Of a DNA stretch of 64,000 nucleotides, positions 27,669 through 37,062 are shown piece after piece. Source of the DNA: Moraxella bovoculi 237 (lineage in GTDB: Bacteria; Pseudomonadota; Gammaproteobacteria; Pseudomonadales; Moraxellaceae); contig NZ_AOMT01000026.1 in NCBI RefSeq assembly GCF_000696305.2, positions 62,001 to 126,000 on the forward strand, given 5' to 3'. Below the pieces are notes generated by a model. That model was given only the letters and a program-made list of their open reading frames with translations, was not told where the DNA came from and searched no databases. Position 1 is the stretch's first letter, and every line of letters starts with the position of its first letter. The translations under genes were made by a program, and so were the position numbers.

Positions 27669-28094
27669 ATGAAATCCCCATATTTGACCAAGTCGCCGAC
27701 TTTCTGGCTGGGCATGCTTGCTACTGTTATTATCGTCATTGGTGTGCGCGAGCTTGCGTTGGTCGTTTGCACTGCTTTTGGCATGCCCACCGCCACCAAC
27801 ATTGTTGGTCTGGTTTCACTCTTTGTCGTGCTGATGGGCGTGCGGCTCATTAAGGGTGGTTTGCCAAATTGGCTATCATCATCGTCTAGCGTGCTACTGG
27901 TGGACAGTGGGTTTGCCTTTCTACCCGTGTCGGCAGGAGCGGGGATTTTGTTGTTTGGGCTTGGGTCGGACTTGCTTGCCGTGTCGGCGGTCATCGTACT
28001 TAGCACCGTGATACCGCTGTGGGCGTTTGCCAAATTGTCCCAAAAATGGCTCAAAAACAACGATCAAGACAACGCTGCCAAGGACAGGGGGTGA
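27669..28094 (+). CDS. lrgA: CidA/LrgA-family holin-like protein
   Basis: The 141-residue membrane protein has four hydrophobic segments and a charged C-terminus. It has the LrgA/CidA layout, including LVSLFVVLMGVRLIKGGLP and LLVDSGFAFLPVSAGAGIL, which corresponds to the usual FFVPAGVG-like region. Relatives form holin-like pores or metabolite export pairs with LrgB, and here lrgB follows after 3 bases. AAGGA precedes the ATG at 27669. The symbol follows the pair; CidA would be equally apt. Confidence 0.8.
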   Translation: MKSPYLTKSPTFWLGMLATVIIVIGVRELALVVCTAFGMPTATNIVGLVSLFVVLMGVRLIKGGLPNWLSSSSSVLLVDSGFAFLPVSAGAGILLFGLGSDLLAVSAVIVLSTVIPLWAFAKLSQKWLKNNDQDNAAKDRG

Positions 28095-28097
28095 GTC

Positions 28098-28802
28098 ATG
28101 GATAACATCACCATTGACAGCACCACCATTCTGATTGCCTTTGTCGTTACGCTCATTGCTCACATCGGGGCGAAGTATGTCTTGCGATATATCAACCGTT
28201 ATTTTCGTGGGATACCGATGATCATCATCGCCATTGTGCTGACGCTTCTCATTCTCACAGTCATTCAGCTGCCTTATAATACCTACTATGCCAACGCCAG
28301 ACCTGTCTTTGATCGCTTGCTTGGGTATAGCACCGTTCTGCTTGCTGTGCCTTTGGCAGGTATGGATTTTAAGGGCTTGCCTGTCAAAAAGCTGTCTATC
28401 ATTGTCGTCATGGCAAGCTTAGTTGGGGCGATCGTGCCGATGCTGCTTGCCTATTTGTTCGCGCTAAATATGGATACGATTCTGTCATTCGCCACGCGTT
28501 CGGTGACCACGCCTGTGGGCTTGTCGGTCGCTCAGATCATCGATGCGCCACTTGTCATGGCGAATCTTATCATCATCGTATCGGGGATTTTGGGGGCGGG
28601 GGTTTGCCGAATTTTGTTCAAAAACATCACGGACGACAGAGCAAAAGGCTTGGCGCTTGGCTTGGTCGCTCACGCCATTGGTACGGTCGAGGCATGGACA
28701 ATCAGCCCCACCGCAGGGCGATATGCTGCCTTCGGGCTTGCCATCAACGGCTTGGTAACGGCGGTTTGGCTGCCGATGGCGATACTGTGGCTGTTGAAGT
28801 GA
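28098..28802 (+). CDS. lrgB: LrgB-family membrane protein
   Basis: The 234-residue partner of the LrgA-like protein has about six hydrophobic helices. It carries family motifs: YSTVLLAVPLAGMDFKGL, TRSVTTPVGLSVAQII (in the family, the KSVTTPIA region) and LVAHAIGTVEAWTISPTAGRYAAFGLAING, the strongly conserved HAIGTA segment. It is probably co-transcribed with lrgA and closed by a hairpin. Pyruvate transport and lysis control have both been proposed for relatives; neither can be read here. Confidence 0.9.
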   Translation: MDNITIDSTTILIAFVVTLIAHIGAKYVLRYINRYFRGIPMIIIAIVLTLLILTVIQLPYNTYYANARPVFDRLLGYSTVLLAVPLAGMDFKGLPVKKLSIIVVMASLVGAIVPMLLAYLFALNMDTILSFATRSVTTPVGLSVAQIIDAPLVMANLIIIVSGILGAGVCRILFKNITDDRAKGLALGLVAHAIGTVEAWTISPTAGRYAAFGLAINGLVTAVWLPMAILWLLK

Positions 28803-28804
28803 CT

Positions 28805-28835
28805 TAAAAAGCACCCACTTGGGTGCTTTATTTTA
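28805..28835 (+). terminator. Terminator after lrgB
   Basis: AAAGCACCCA and TGGGTGCTTT form the stem, followed by ATTTT, directly after lrgB. It overlaps the 3' end of the decayed WG-repeat gene on the other strand. Confidence 0.8.
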
Positions 28836-29226
28836 ATCAATGCGTTCGCCTGTTTTGTCTATATAAAAGGGTTCACCAAAAATGATTTCACCATTTAGTG
28901 ATACTTTGCCACACCATTTTCAAACCCCCGAACATCATCATATTGATAAGGAATTACAACCTTACCTGTTTTGTCAATAAAGCCGTATTTGTTGTTTTGA
29001 CTCACTGCCGCCAAATCTTCTAAAAAATACCAAATCCAATCTACTCGACAGGAATAATCAGCTCGCCTGTCTTATGTACAAACCTGTATTTCCCATTTTG
29101 TTCTACCTTTGCCAAACCGCTGTGCAGGCAACCAACATCATCATACCCTGTTACCTTTGGTTTTTCACACGCTAAAACAGACAAAGGCAAAAGCAATGGG
29201 GTAAAAATAAGGGGTTTGATATTCAT
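28833..29226 (-). pseudogene. Secreted WG-repeat protein gene with two single-base frameshifts
   Basis: The first frame (29226 down to 29041) gives a signal peptide (MNIKPLIFTPLLLPLSVLAC) and one WG-type repeat, GLAKVEQNGKYRFVHKTGELIIPVE, then TAG. Adding one base near 29043 opens a second frame with another repeat (LAAVSQNNKYGFIDKTGKVVIP). A second single-base shift near 28905 (GCAAAGT) restores AKVSLNGEI and an ending YIDKTGERID at TAA 28833-28835. The product would be about 130 residues. Two 1-base losses indicate decay, or sequencing error at both sites. WG-repeat proteins have no general known function. Confidence 0.75.
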
Positions 29227-29391
29227 GATAATTTCCTAAAAAGTGTGGGGTTATCATAATTAATTTAGGTGAGATTAACAAGCGTGTTTTATTTTTCCCA
29301 TTAAGAAAATATACATCAACAAAACTGCTATTTATTTCTTATTTTTAAAAATTTATAATGGAATAAATTTTAACAAACATCAGGTATTTTT

Positions 29392-30078
29392 ATGATTATC
29401 CCCAGATTATCGCACGAACGTGGTTTTGCCGAGCATGGTTGGCTGACAAGTCGCCATAGTTTTTCGTTTGCTGATTATTATGACCCCAATTTTATGGGCT
29501 TTTCTGCCCTCAGAGTCATCAACGAAGACTGGATAGCCCCGAGCATGGGCTTTGGTATGCACCCACACAAGGACATGGAGATTTTGACCTATGTGCTGTC
29601 GGGGGCGGTCGCTCACAAGGACAGCATGGGCAACAGCCAGACCGTGCCAGCAGGCGAGTTTCAACTCATGTCGGCAGGGACGGGCGTGCGTCATTCGGAG
29701 TTCAACCCGAGCGACACGGACGAGCTACATTTGTACCAAATCTGGATAATGCCCAACCGCATGGGCGTAACCCCACGCTATGAGCAGGCAAGGTTTGATG
29801 AGTACATGGGCGGTACGCTAATCCTATCGCCCACAGGGGAGAGTGGGTCGTTTGTGGTGTATCAAGACGTGAAACTGTGGCGGTATCAGTTGGACGGCAA
29901 GCAAATCGTAAGCCTTGACAAAGGTAGAGCCTACTGGCTACAAGTCGCCAAAGGGTCTGTTGTGATAAGTGGCGAGCAGTATCAAGCAGGCGATGCGGCA
30001 GCGATAATTAATGAAAGTGAAATCATCGCCCAAAGTGGTGAATTTGCAGAATTTTTGTTATTTGATTTGCCACGCTGA
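29392..30078 (+). CDS. Pirin family protein
   Basis: The 228-residue double-cupin protein has the pirin N-terminus SRHSFSFADYYDP (about 20-32) and the metal-site region GMHPHKDMEILTYVLSGAVAHKDSMGN, followed by the His/Glu pair in GTGVRHSEFN. It resembles E. coli YhhW, which has quercetin 2,3-dioxygenase activity in vitro; the physiological substrate is unknown. The gene is a single unit bounded by a bidirectional hairpin. No GATC occurs in it. Confidence 0.92.
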   Translation: MIIPRLSHERGFAEHGWLTSRHSFSFADYYDPNFMGFSALRVINEDWIAPSMGFGMHPHKDMEILTYVLSGAVAHKDSMGNSQTVPAGEFQLMSAGTGVRHSEFNPSDTDELHLYQIWIMPNRMGVTPRYEQARFDEYMGGTLILSPTGESGSFVVYQDVKLWRYQLDGKQIVSLDKGRAYWLQVAKGSVVISGEQYQAGDAAAIINESEIIAQSGEFAEFLLFDLPR

Positions 30079-30091
30079 TGAACTAATGTGT

Positions 30092-30147
30092 TTAATCTGA
30101 AATAAAAAAACCGCTTAGATGATAAGCGATTTTTTATTTCAGATTAA
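30092..30147. terminator. Bidirectional terminator between pirin and nnr genes
   Basis: A 56-base near-perfect inverted repeat has outer arms TTAATCTGAAATAAAAAA and complement, an inner stem CGCTTA/TAAGCG and a small loop. It gives A- and T-runs on both strands. Its right arm contains the stop codon of the nnr gene. Confidence 0.85.
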
Positions 30148-31591
30148 CCGCTTGCCTAATGGCGTGTGGCATCTGATGGGCAAAGAGTCCACGAGTGCCA
30201 TCTTTGGCGAGTAGGTCGCCTGCGTGGGCGTGCAGAGTGACAGCTGTCATCGGGCTGGTGTCATACTGCGCCAGAATGCCTGCCATCATACCACTTAGCA
30301 CATCGCCCATACCTGCTGTCGCCATGCCAGCGTTGCCCAGTGTGCAGATCTCAAGTGTGCCTGTGTGGTCTAGCGCTAGGCTATTCGCGCCTTTAAGCAC
30401 CCACTGACCGCCATAGGTGTGCTGCAGGGCGTGAATGGCGGCGAATCGATCATCTTCGATGGCCTGCGCGGCGGTGTCTAGCAGTCTGGCGGCTTCGCTA
30501 CTGTGTGGGGTTAATACCCATTTTTGGGGTAGTTTGCATTGCATTGGATAGGTCGCTAAATGCCACAGTGCATCTGCGTCTAATATGACGGCTTTATTTG
30601 TCATATTGGCAAGTAGATGGTCAAAAATACGCTTGAAGGTCTGCTTTGCCCATCCATCGCGACCTAATCCCATCCCGAAACACACCGCATCCATCTTAAC
30701 TAAGCTGTCCAAAGCATTGGCATCATCAATATCACCAAGCATGAGATTGGGCGAGCGTGATAGGATCGCTGAATGATGATTAACGTGTGTCAAGACGGTG
30801 GTACGTCCTGCGCCCGTCGCCATTGCTGATTCTGCTGACATGATGACCGCACCGCCCATGTGTGGATGGCCGCCGATGACCATGACAGAACCGAAGTCAC
30901 CCTTATGGGCAGTATGCTTGCGCGGAGGTAATGTCGGCGGAGTGTCAACGAGATGAGCGATGGGGCGAATCGCACCATCATTCGGGATAAGTGGCACAGT
31001 GATGACTCTACCTACTGCATCCTTACTGGTAGATCCAAACAGACCGCTCTTAAGACCGATCAGGCAGAGTGTCACATCAGCACGCACGCAGACGGGCAGG
31101 GCGATGCCTGTATTGGCATGCAGTCCGCTGGGTACATCGACAGAGATTTTTAGCCCTTGGCTGTCATTGAAGCGATGAATGAGTGCCTGATAATCTTCAT
31201 CGAGCGCACGAGACAGTCCAATGCCGAATATGGCATCTATCTGAATGTCGGCAGGCGGGGTGTTGTTAATATCATCGCTGATAAGAATGCTCGTCATTTG
31301 CGCCTGTGCTAGGGCTCGATTGGCGTCTGGTGTGGTGGGTGGGTTAGGCAGGACGACCGTCACGTCAAAGCCAAAATCATGCAAATATCTAGCAATCATC
31401 AGCCCATCACCGCCATTATTACCCGTGCCGCACCACACACAGATGCTGTCTGTATCACGGGCGATGTCTATGATGTGGTGCGCCATCAGCAGGGCGGCTT
31501 GACACATCAGCCCAAAGGATGAATTATCCTGATCGAACCATCGCTGTTCCCACAGGCGCACATCTTCTGCGGTATAGATAGGCTGTCTCAT
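30134..31591 (-). CDS. nnr: Bifunctional NAD(P)HX epimerase / ADP-dependent dehydratase
   Basis: The 485-residue YjeF-type fusion repairs hydrated NADH and NADPH. The N-terminal epimerase domain (about 1-210) has WCGTGNNGGDGLMIARYL. The C-terminal ribokinase-like dehydratase (about 220-485) has GDFGSVMVIGGHPHMGGA, LTPHSSEAARLL and the ATP/ADP site GNAGMATAGMGDVLSGMMAG. The frame is open further upstream, but AAAGGA 9 bases ahead of the ATG at 31591 favours this start, which also matches family length. miaE lies 57 bases upstream on the same strand. Confidence 0.94.
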   Translation of the reverse strand: MRQPIYTAEDVRLWEQRWFDQDNSSFGLMCQAALLMAHHIIDIARDTDSICVWCGTGNNGGDGLMIARYLHDFGFDVTVVLPNPPTTPDANRALAQAQMTSILISDDINNTPPADIQIDAIFGIGLSRALDEDYQALIHRFNDSQGLKISVDVPSGLHANTGIALPVCVRADVTLCLIGLKSGLFGSTSKDAVGRVITVPLIPNDGAIRPIAHLVDTPPTLPPRKHTAHKGDFGSVMVIGGHPHMGGAVIMSAESAMATGAGRTTVLTHVNHHSAILSRSPNLMLGDIDDANALDSLVKMDAVCFGMGLGRDGWAKQTFKRIFDHLLANMTNKAVILDADALWHLATYPMQCKLPQKWVLTPHSSEAARLLDTAAQAIEDDRFAAIHALQHTYGGQWVLKGANSLALDHTGTLEICTLGNAGMATAGMGDVLSGMMAGILAQYDTSPMTAVTLHAHAGDLLAKDGTRGLFAHQMPHAIRQAVNLK

Positions 31592-31648
31592 GGTATTTAT
31601 CCTTTGGTGGGTGGTGTGATTGCGCATGGAGCCAATCATTCATACGTA

Positions 31649-32338
31649 TTATATAAAGTCGGGCACGCCACTATGGAAGCGTAGCTCGCCATCGGGCGAA
31701 TCGATCAGCTCCGCCTCGACCTCACGGAAGAATGCAACACGCTCATCGATGCTCTCATCGGTGATGGACTGTGCTAAGCGCAGATAGTCTTCGTAGTGGC
31801 GACTTTCTGACTTTAGTAAATACTTATAATAACGTGCCAATTTCTCATCGCCAATCACATCCGCCAGCGCCGAGAACCGCTCACACGAACGCGCCTCAAT
31901 GAACGCACCGATGATCAGCACATCAACCATCGCAGCAGGCTCCCACGTGCGCTTATGCTTAAGTAGACCCTTGGCGTAGCGACCTGCTGACAGATATGAC
32001 CATTCAATGCCGCGCTCTTTCATTAATGTCAGCACTTGTTCATAATGTAGCATCTCTTCACGAACCAGCTGAGCCAGTCGCTCCTGAAGTTCACGATGAA
32101 ATTCATAACGAAAAATCAGATTCATCGCCGTTCCTGCTGCCTTCTTCTCGCAGTTGGCGTGGTCTTGCATGAGTAGGGGTAGGTTGTCCTTAGCGGCGCT
32201 CAGCCATTTATCCGATGTGCGCGCACCTAGGAACTCATGAATGTGACTGATGTCGGTGGTGGCTTTGGCGCGCGTGGTAATGTTCTGTAAATCGTCTTCA
32301 GGGGCGATGGTCGCATCTGGGTTTAGGATGTCGTTCAT
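31649..32338 (-). CDS. miaE: tRNA-(ms2io6A37) hydroxylase MiaE
   Basis: This di-iron monooxygenase hydroxylates the isopentenyl group of ms2i6A37 in tRNAs that read U-starting codons. The four-helix carboxylate core is visible: HANCEKKAAGTAMNLIFRYEFH, REEMLHYEQVLTLM, IEARSCERFSALAD and SESRHYEDYLRLA, giving Glu/ExxH ligands. I chose the ATG at 32338 (229 residues), with AGGA about 11 bases upstream; an in-frame ATG at 32371 adds 11 residues but lacks a ribosome site. It probably shares a transcript with nnr. Confidence 0.93.
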   Translation of the reverse strand: MNDILNPDATIAPEDDLQNITTRAKATTDISHIHEFLGARTSDKWLSAAKDNLPLLMQDHANCEKKAAGTAMNLIFRYEFHRELQERLAQLVREEMLHYEQVLTLMKERGIEWSYLSAGRYAKGLLKHKRTWEPAAMVDVLIIGAFIEARSCERFSALADVIGDEKLARYYKYLLKSESRHYEDYLRLAQSITDESIDERVAFFREVEAELIDSPDGELRFHSGVPDFI

Positions 32339-32890
32339 TGGTGTGTCGGTCCTGATCGTCTCAATGTTCAAAAAAATTAATCAATCTATCAATGAATATT
32401 TGTGTAAACATTTGTGTTCTCTGTGTAAATATTGGCTTAAGCTAGCTTAATAATGTTACAGCGTGATGACCATTTTAACATATTTTTTGGGTGAAAAAGG
32501 TGTGAATATTGCCCAAAAAATGTACAATATTGCACAATAATGACACCAATTTACTAATGATAATAATAATATATCTCGTCATTAACAAAATTTTGAAGGC
32601 TTGATAAATAAATAACTATATGAAAAATAATAAAAAATTAAAAAACATTAGAAAAATTTAAAAATTTTTTGGTTAAAGGTGTTGCAAAATATGACAAACT
32701 TGGTATTCTATAAATGAAATGTGGATCTGGCAAAGGTCTTTTCTGAGTTTTTACAATTGAAAAAGTCACGAACCAGATTCTTTATTTCGTAAAATAACCT
32801 CGCAGGCTTGTTTTAAATTTTAAATAATCAAGTTTTGCATTGGGCGCAGCTTTAGCGACCCAAACTAAAAAATGTAATGTGGAGAAACCC
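32339..32890 (+). promoter_or_regulatory. AT-rich region with porin promoter and leader
   Basis: The 552-base gap is strongly AT-rich. A possible porin promoter is TTGCAA (32682) with TATTCT (32704) 16 bases downstream, or the overlapping TATAAA at 32709; A/T tracts just upstream could act as an UP element. The leader would be about 170 bases. ATGATAATAAT near 32556 resembles the core of a Fur box. No coding region is seen. Confidence 0.4.
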
Positions 32891-33886
32891 ATGAAAAAAC
32901 TACTTTTAGCATCAGCCGTCGCTGCTCTATCTATCACAGCTGTACAAGCTGCACCAACCGTTTACGGTAAAGCATTCCTTACTCTTGACGTTCAAGACGG
33001 TAACAGCAACAGTGCCGCTAAAGATTCACGCACTCAACTAAACTCTAACTCTTCTCGTATTGGTCTAAAAGGCTCGGAAGCATTGACCAATAATACCAAC
33101 TTGCTTTATCAATTGGAATACGGCGTGAAGGTTGATGACAACTCAACCCAATTTAAATCACGCGACACTTACTTGGGTCTTGCCAATAAACAATACGGTA
33201 CTTTGGTAGCAGGTCGTCTAACAGCGATTGATGACTATGTTAATTATGCTAACGAAGCTCAAGGCGGTGTTATTGGTGGCAATGGCGTGTTGGCGTCTTT
33301 TGATGCACCTCGTGCTAACAATACATTTGCATATTTTTCACCAGAGCGTAACGGCCTACAATTCATGGGTATGTATGCGCTAGATGAGAACAAATCTACT
33401 GACAACCTAAACGGCGACGCATTTGGTGTTGGTGTTAAGTATGAGCCAACCAACGCTCCTTACAAAGTAGGTGCTACTTACATCAAAGCAAGTCAAGCAG
33501 GAGCTAAAGATAACAACCTACAAGCTATCCGTGTAAGCGGTGCTTATGCTGCTAGCCCAGTATTGACTCTAGGTGGTCTATATCAGCACACTGACCGTAG
33601 CACTGATGACAACGAAAATGCATTCACTGCTTCTGCTAACTACAAAGTAGCTCAAACTCCTTGGACTACTTATGGTCAGCTAGACTTCGTTGACAACTAC
33701 GAAGGCAAAAAAGACGCTGAAGTATTCCGTACCGTTGTTGGTGGTAAATATGTATTCAACAAAGCAACCACTGGTCACATCTACGGTGCATACCAACGTT
33801 CTGAAGGTACTAACCTAAAAGCTGATGCAGATGGTAACAAAGCCAATGCATACGGCATCGGTGGTGGTATCGAATACAAATTCTAA
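32891..33886 (+). CDS. Outer membrane porin, M35-like
   Basis: The 331-residue protein has a clear signal peptide (MKKLLLASAVAALSITAVQA) followed by APTVYGKAFLTLDVQDG, the start typical of Gram-negative trimeric porins (Porin_4 type). Alternating amphipathic strands and aromatic-rich turns run to the C-terminus IGGGIEYKF, which ends in Phe as barrel-assembly substrates do. Size and composition resemble Moraxella M35 porins. GGAGAAACCC precedes the ATG at 32891; the upstream in-frame start is rejected because of the signal peptide. Many codons are the CTA/GCT/CGT type of a highly expressed gene. Confidence 0.9.
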   Translation: MKKLLLASAVAALSITAVQAAPTVYGKAFLTLDVQDGNSNSAAKDSRTQLNSNSSRIGLKGSEALTNNTNLLYQLEYGVKVDDNSTQFKSRDTYLGLANKQYGTLVAGRLTAIDDYVNYANEAQGGVIGGNGVLASFDAPRANNTFAYFSPERNGLQFMGMYALDENKSTDNLNGDAFGVGVKYEPTNAPYKVGATYIKASQAGAKDNNLQAIRVSGAYAASPVLTLGGLYQHTDRSTDDNENAFTASANYKVAQTPWTTYGQLDFVDNYEGKKDAEVFRTVVGGKYVFNKATTGHIYGAYQRSEGTNLKADADGNKANAYGIGGGIEYKF

Positions 33887-33908
33887 TCTGATTTAGAATT
33901 TAGATATC

Positions 33909-33944
33909 AAAAAAGCTCATCCTACGGGATGGGCTTTTTGTTTT
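33909..33944 (+). terminator. Terminator after the porin gene
   Basis: AAAAGCTCATCC and GGATGGGCTTTT (one G-U pair) form the stem, followed by TTTGTTTT. Confidence 0.85.
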
Positions 33945-33988
33945 AGTGTGTGATGATTGAGCTTTTTGCCAAATTTGACTAAGATTTA

Positions 33989-34017
33989 TTCAATATGGTT
34001 ATTATATACTGTATAAT
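33989..34017 (+). promoter_or_regulatory. Probable cydA promoter
   Basis: A good TATAAT (34012-34017) is preceded 17 bases upstream by TTCAAT. It lies 35 bases before the cydA start. No clear Fnr/Anr or ArcA site is evident. Confidence 0.5.
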
Positions 34018-34051
34018 CATGTTGTATTTGTGTTAATAAAATGGGTGCGAT

Positions 34052-35656
34052 ATGATTACTGAGTATTTGGTGGATATATCACGGCTACAGTTTGCAGTGA
34101 CGGCGCTGTTTCATTTTCTATTTATTCCCTTGACGCTGGGCATGACATGGCTACTGGTGATCATGGAGTCGGTATATGTCATCACAGGCAAGCAGGTTTG
34201 GCGTGACATGACGAAATTTTGGGGGAAGTTATTCGGCATTAATTTTGCACTTGGGGTAACGACAGGCATCACGATGGAGTTTCAGTTTGGTACCAACTGG
34301 GGGTATTATTCGCATTATGTGGGTGATATTTTTGGTGCGCCGCTTGCCATTGAGGGTTTGATGGCGTTTTTTCTTGAATCGACGATGGTGGGGTTGTTTT
34401 TCTTCGGCTGGGAAAGAATGAGTCGTGTGCAGCATTTGTTTACCACAATTTTCATGGCACTTGGGACGAATTTGTCTGCGTTGTGGATTCTGGTGGCGAA
34501 TGGCTGGATGCAAAATCCTGTGGGGGCGGAGTTTAATTATGAAACGATGCGCATGGAGATGACGAGCTTCACGCAGATTCTGCTAAACCCTGATGCACAG
34601 AATAAGTTTGTTCATACTGTCTCTGCTGGCTATGTGGTGGGTGCGGTTTTTGTATTGGCAATTTCGGCATTGTATTTGCTACAAAAAAGAGATGTAGAAT
34701 TCGCCAAGCGCAGCTTTCATGTGGCAGCTGCCTTTGGTTTTGCGTCTATTTGTAGTACGATCGTGCTGGGTGATGAATCTGGATATTCCATCGGATTGGC
34801 TCAACAGACCAAGCTTGCCACCATGGAGGCGATGTGGGAAACCGAGCCTGCACCTGCCAGCTTTAATCTGGTTGCTGACATTAATGAGTCGGAAGGTAAG
34901 AATGACTGGGCGATACACATTCCATATGCCATGGGAATCATCGGTACGCGTTCGCTTGATAAGCAGATTCTAGGCATTCATGACATCAAAAAAATCAACG
35001 AAGAGCGAATCAAAAATGGCATCGTCGCCGTAAGCTCTCTTGATCAAATGCGCGAGGATAAGAGTGCAGGACGTGTGATTGATCCGGCGGTGCTGGAGAG
35101 CTTTGAGAAGAACAAGAACGATCTGGGTTTTGGGTTACTGCTTAAGAAGTACACAAGCGATGTCACGCAGGCGACGCCAGAGATGATCGCACAGGCGACA
35201 GATGATACCATTCCTAGAGTGACGCCGATGTTTTGGTCCTTCCGTGTGATGGTGGGACTTGGCTTCTTGATTTTGGTGCTATTCGCATTAAGCCTATTTT
35301 ACACGATCAAAGGCACGTTCACGCAGAAGCCTTGGCTGCTCAAGTTCGCTGTCATCATGTTGCCTGCGCCTTGGATCGCGGCAGAAGCAGGGTGGTTCGT
35401 GGCGGAATATGGTCGTCAGCCGTGGACGGTGTATGGCATCTTACCAACTCATCTGTCTGTGTCGAACATCGATGTGTTGAATGTGATTTGGTCATTGACG
35501 GGCTTCGTGGTGTTCTATACGGCTTTGTTCATTGTAGAGATTTATCTCATGCAAAAATACGTGCGTCTGGGTCCTGCCAGTCTGGGCACGGGTCGTTATT
35601 ATGGCGAGAAGACAAGTCCGAACATCATCAATCCGAGCGAGCATAAAGAGGTGTAG
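34052..35656 (+). CDS. cydA: Cytochrome bd ubiquinol oxidase subunit I
   Basis: The 534-residue quinol-oxidising, haem-bearing subunit of the high-affinity bd oxidase has recognisable ligand regions: the first His in [14 protein letters not shown], the second in [13 protein letters not shown], and the GRQPW motif in [16 protein letters not shown]. The segment between about 250 and 390 is the long hydrophilic Q-loop of the E. coli-like (L) subfamily. cydB starts 2 bases after its stop. The oxidase gives respiration at low oxygen and resistance to nitric oxide and peroxide, as known for the family. Confidence 0.97.
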   Translation: MITEYLVDISRLQFAVTALFHFLFIPLTLGMTWLLVIMESVYVITGKQVWRDMTKFWGKLFGINFALGVTTGITMEFQFGTNWGYYSHYVGDIFGAPLAIEGLMAFFLESTMVGLFFFGWERMSRVQHLFTTIFMALGTNLSALWILVANGWMQNPVGAEFNYETMRMEMTSFTQILLNPDAQNKFVHTVSAGYVVGAVFVLAISALYLLQKRDVEFAKRSFHVAAAFGFASICSTIVLGDESGYSIGLAQQTKLATMEAMWETEPAPASFNLVADINESEGKNDWAIHIPYAMGIIGTRSLDKQILGIHDIKKINEERIKNGIVAVSSLDQMREDKSAGRVIDPAVLESFEKNKNDLGFGLLLKKYTSDVTQATPEMIAQATDDTIPRVTPMFWSFRVMVGLGFLILVLFALSLFYTIKGTFTQKPWLLKFAVIMLPAPWIAAEAGWFVAEYGRQPWTVYGILPTHLSVSNIDVLNVIWSLTGFVVFYTALFIVEIYLMQKYVRLGPASLGTGRYYGEKTSPNIINPSEHKEV

Positions 35657-35658
35657 CC

Positions 35659-36798
35659 ATGTTATTTGATTATGAAACTCTAAAACTCATCTGGTGGCTA
35701 CTCATAGGCGTGCTGCTTATTGGTTTTGCCATCATGGATGGGCATGACATGGGCGTGTGTAGCTTATTACCTTTCGTGGGTAAGACAGATGAAGAGCGTC
35801 GTGTGATTATCAATACCATTGGACCGCACTGGGAGGGTAATCAAGTATGGTTCATTACCGCAGGTGGTGCGATATTTGCGGCATTACCATTGGTGTATGC
35901 CACGGCATTTAGTGGCTTTTATTGGGCGCTTATGGCGGCGCTGTGGGCGTTGTTCTTTCGCCCTGTTGGCTTTAAATATCGCAGTCTGGTTAAGGATGAT
36001 CGCTGGCGCACGGCATGGGACTGGGGGTTGTTTGTTGGTTCGTTTACCCCTGCTTTGATCTTTGGCGTGGCGTTTGGTAACTTGTTCTTAGGCGTGCCTT
36101 TTGGCTTTGATAATAGCTTGGTATCGACTTATACAGGGTCGTTCTTTGAGCTGTTGAATCCATTTGCGCTACTTTGCGGATTGGTCAGTGCGACGATGCT
36201 TATCATGCAGGGCGGTACGTATTTGGCGCATCGCACGGTAGGCGACATCCAAGCCAGAACGATACGCTACACTGGCATCGTATCGGTGCTGATGGTGGCG
36301 TTGTTTATCATTGCAGGTTTCTTTTTGGCGAATATTGATGGCTATGTCATCACGAGCAGCATTGATAAGAATGCGCTGATCGATCCGATCTCAAAGACCG
36401 TTACGCTTGAGTCAGGTGCTTGGTTGAATAACTATCATGAGCAGCCTGCCTTGTGGGTATTCCCTGTATTAGGCATCGTGATGGCGCTCGTTGCGGTGGT
36501 GTTATTGAGAGCCAATAAAACACTGCTGGCCTTTATCGCATCGAGCTTGTCCGTGCTTGGTGTAATCATGACGGCAGGCGTGGCGTTATTCCCATTCTAT
36601 ATGCCATCATCGTCAGATCCACGTTCTAGCTTGACTGTAAGGGACAGTACTTCTAGTCAGTTCACGCTCATGGTGATGGTGTATGTGGTTGTGCTGATCC
36701 TGCCTGTGGTCGTGGCATATACGAGCTGGGCTTACGCCATCATGCGTGGCAAAGTCACCAAGGCATATATCAAAGAAAATGAACATACGTTATATTAA
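35659..36798 (+). CDS. cydB: Cytochrome bd ubiquinol oxidase subunit II
   Basis: The 379-residue partner of CydA begins LFDYETLKLIWWLLIGVLLIGFAIMDGHDMG, the conserved N-terminus with the membrane Asp/His residues. It has TIGPHWEGNQVWFITAGGAIFAALP and the C-terminal RDSTSSQFTLMVM region typical of CydB. Eight or so transmembrane segments are evident, and E. coli CydB has the same length. AGAGGTGTAGCC precedes the ATG. cydX follows 15 bases later. Confidence 0.97.
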   Translation: MLFDYETLKLIWWLLIGVLLIGFAIMDGHDMGVCSLLPFVGKTDEERRVIINTIGPHWEGNQVWFITAGGAIFAALPLVYATAFSGFYWALMAALWALFFRPVGFKYRSLVKDDRWRTAWDWGLFVGSFTPALIFGVAFGNLFLGVPFGFDNSLVSTYTGSFFELLNPFALLCGLVSATMLIMQGGTYLAHRTVGDIQARTIRYTGIVSVLMVALFIIAGFFLANIDGYVITSSIDKNALIDPISKTVTLESGAWLNNYHEQPALWVFPVLGIVMALVAVVLLRANKTLLAFIASSLSVLGVIMTAGVALFPFYMPSSSDPRSSLTVRDSTSSQFTLMVMVYVVVLILPVVVAYTSWAYAIMRGKVTKAYIKENEHTLY

Positions 36799-36813
36799 CG
36801 ACTAGGGGGAATT

Positions 36814-36939
36814 ATGTGGTATTTTGCATGGATATTAGGCTTAGGCTTTGCGGTACTACTGGCGGTAGTCAGTGCAGTCTGGGTGGAATTTGAAGAATCG
36901 CGCCACGATGCATTCTACAAAGATGTCGATGTTGATTGA
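36814..36939 (+). CDS. cydX: Cytochrome bd oxidase small subunit CydX
   Basis: The 41-residue single-helix protein is MWYFAWILGLGFAVLLAV followed by an acidic tail ending KDVDVD. The MWYFAWILG start is the CydX/YbgT hallmark, and the conserved Glu after the helix is in VEFEESRH. GGGGGA at 36805-36810 precedes the ATG. CydX stabilises the haem pair in the bd oxidase, and its place after cydB is as in E. coli. Confidence 0.94.
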   Translation: MWYFAWILGLGFAVLLAVVSAVWVEFEESRHDAFYKDVDVD

Positions 36940-37062
36940 TTCATCATTGATTAAGAGAGCCGCGTAACTCTTTTGTTGCGCGATTTTTTCATAATGGTAT
37001 TTTTAGCGATTTGTATAGATATTGGTGTTATAATGCGATTTTTTGCTGTGTTTCACTTTTTT

